Of a stretch of DNA of 64,000 nucleotides, positions 63,769-64,000 are shown one piece after another. How positions within the stretch are numbered: position 1 is the stretch's first letter; every line of letters starts with the position of its first letter. The position numbers and the translations under genes are program-made. Below the pieces are notes generated by a model that had not been told where the DNA came from, made no database searches, and saw nothing but the letters and a program-made list of their open reading frames with translations. The stretch covers positions 124,001 to 188,000 of the forward strand of contig NZ_NIVQ01000003.1 in the NCBI RefSeq assembly GCF_002811245.1, given 5' to 3'. This DNA is from Vibrio salilacus. GTDB taxonomy: Bacteria; Pseudomonadota; Gammaproteobacteria; Enterobacterales; Vibrionaceae.

Positions 63769-64000
63769 ATGACAAATCCATTATCACTCATCTCATTAAA
63801 AAATCCCTGGCATATACTCGCGACTGGCTTTGGTAGTGGATTGTCACCGATTATTCCTGGCACTATGGGCACGTTAGCCGCAATCCCTTTCTATTTACTG
63901 TTAGTTCAACTGCCGCTCTCTTGGTATCTGGTGGCTGTGGTGGTTGCATCACTGTTCGGCATTAAAATATGTCAGGTTACCTCGGATGATATGGGCGTAC
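63769..64000 (+). CDS. pgpA: Phosphatidylglycerophosphatase A, N-terminal part
   Basis: 77 residues are visible before the window ends. It begins MTNPLSLISLKNPWHILATG and has FGSGLSPIIPGTMGTLAAIPFY, the PgpA signature, with a membrane segment at ~45-65. It dephosphorylates phosphatidylglycerol phosphate in the inner membrane. It starts 6 bp after thiL. Confidence 0.94.
   Translation, partial: MTNPLSLISLKNPWHILATGFGSGLSPIIPGTMGTLAAIPFYLLLVQLPLSWYLVAVVVASLFGIKICQVTSDDMGV

Overview
This window reads as a stretch of the main chromosome of a Vibrio species (Gammaproteobacteria, Vibrionaceae). The evidence is a complete Na+-translocating NADH:quinone reductase locus (nqrABCDEF-apbE-nqrM), an OmpK-type nucleoside porin, a two-PilZ-domain protein next to serB like V. 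cholerae PlzC, a ribB variant of the RibBX type, and a gene order that, as I recall it, follows V. cholerae chromosome 1 (grcA/nfo/ung; nupC-deoCABD-ytjB/serB-plzC/radA; nqr; dinB; pepD; gpt-frsA-crl-proBA; nrdR-rib-nusB-thiL-pgpA). Almost every gene is a recognisable core gene. I see no prophage, insertion sequence, integron, CRISPR array, tRNA or rRNA.

Layout. 1-5340: the 3' end of carB, a TSUP permease overlapping tail-to-tail with a LysR regulator, the glycyl-radical repair protein GrcA with two FNR-like boxes, a decayed endonuclease IV gene (nfo), ung with an unusual leader, a hemerythrin protein and a small DUF3545 protein. 6045-9406: a Na+/alanine symporter behind a 0.7 kb non-coding leader, yaaA, a 46-residue protein and a TatD-type hydrolase. 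9611-16064: a nucleoside uptake and catabolism block (nupC, an XapX-domain protein, deoC-deoA-deoB-deoD). 16241-25624: ytjB/serB, plzC/radA, csdA-yajL-panE, ompK. 25971-32152: a LON-domain protein, an ECF sigma factor with its ChrR-type anti-sigma factor, ampG, ppiA-yajG-rlmG and bolA. 32582-39930: the Na+-NQR operon with its two maturation genes. 40098-46474: a DUF2789 protein, SOS-controlled dinB, a RecQ-family helicase, a GreA/B-like protein, a YggN-like protein and an NSS transporter. 46525-50683: an AstE-like/RimK/RimB-like operon and pepD. 50978-51345: a likely stand-alone transcript with a 28-codon ORF. 51700-58081: purine permease, gpt, frsA, crl, proB-proA. 58186-64000: nrdR-ribD-ribE-ribBX-ribH-nusB-thiL-pgpA.

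How the genes work together. OmpK, NupC and DeoCABD form an outer-membrane-to-glycolysis route for nucleosides. The purine permease and Gpt form a base-salvage pair with PurR-like boxes upstream of both. The Na+ gradient made by NQR can drive the AGCS and NSS symporters. Riboflavin genes supply the flavins that ApbE attaches to NqrB and NqrC.

The least explained parts are non-coding: the ung leader (34-codon ORF followed by an inverted repeat that covers the ung ribosome binding site), the CRP-box transcript at 51 kb, the structured leaders before deoC and nqrA, and three copies of a ~120 bp palindromic repeat whose distal arms covary. I did not find a large undescribed system; these small elements and the in-place decay of nfo are the best candidates for a second look.
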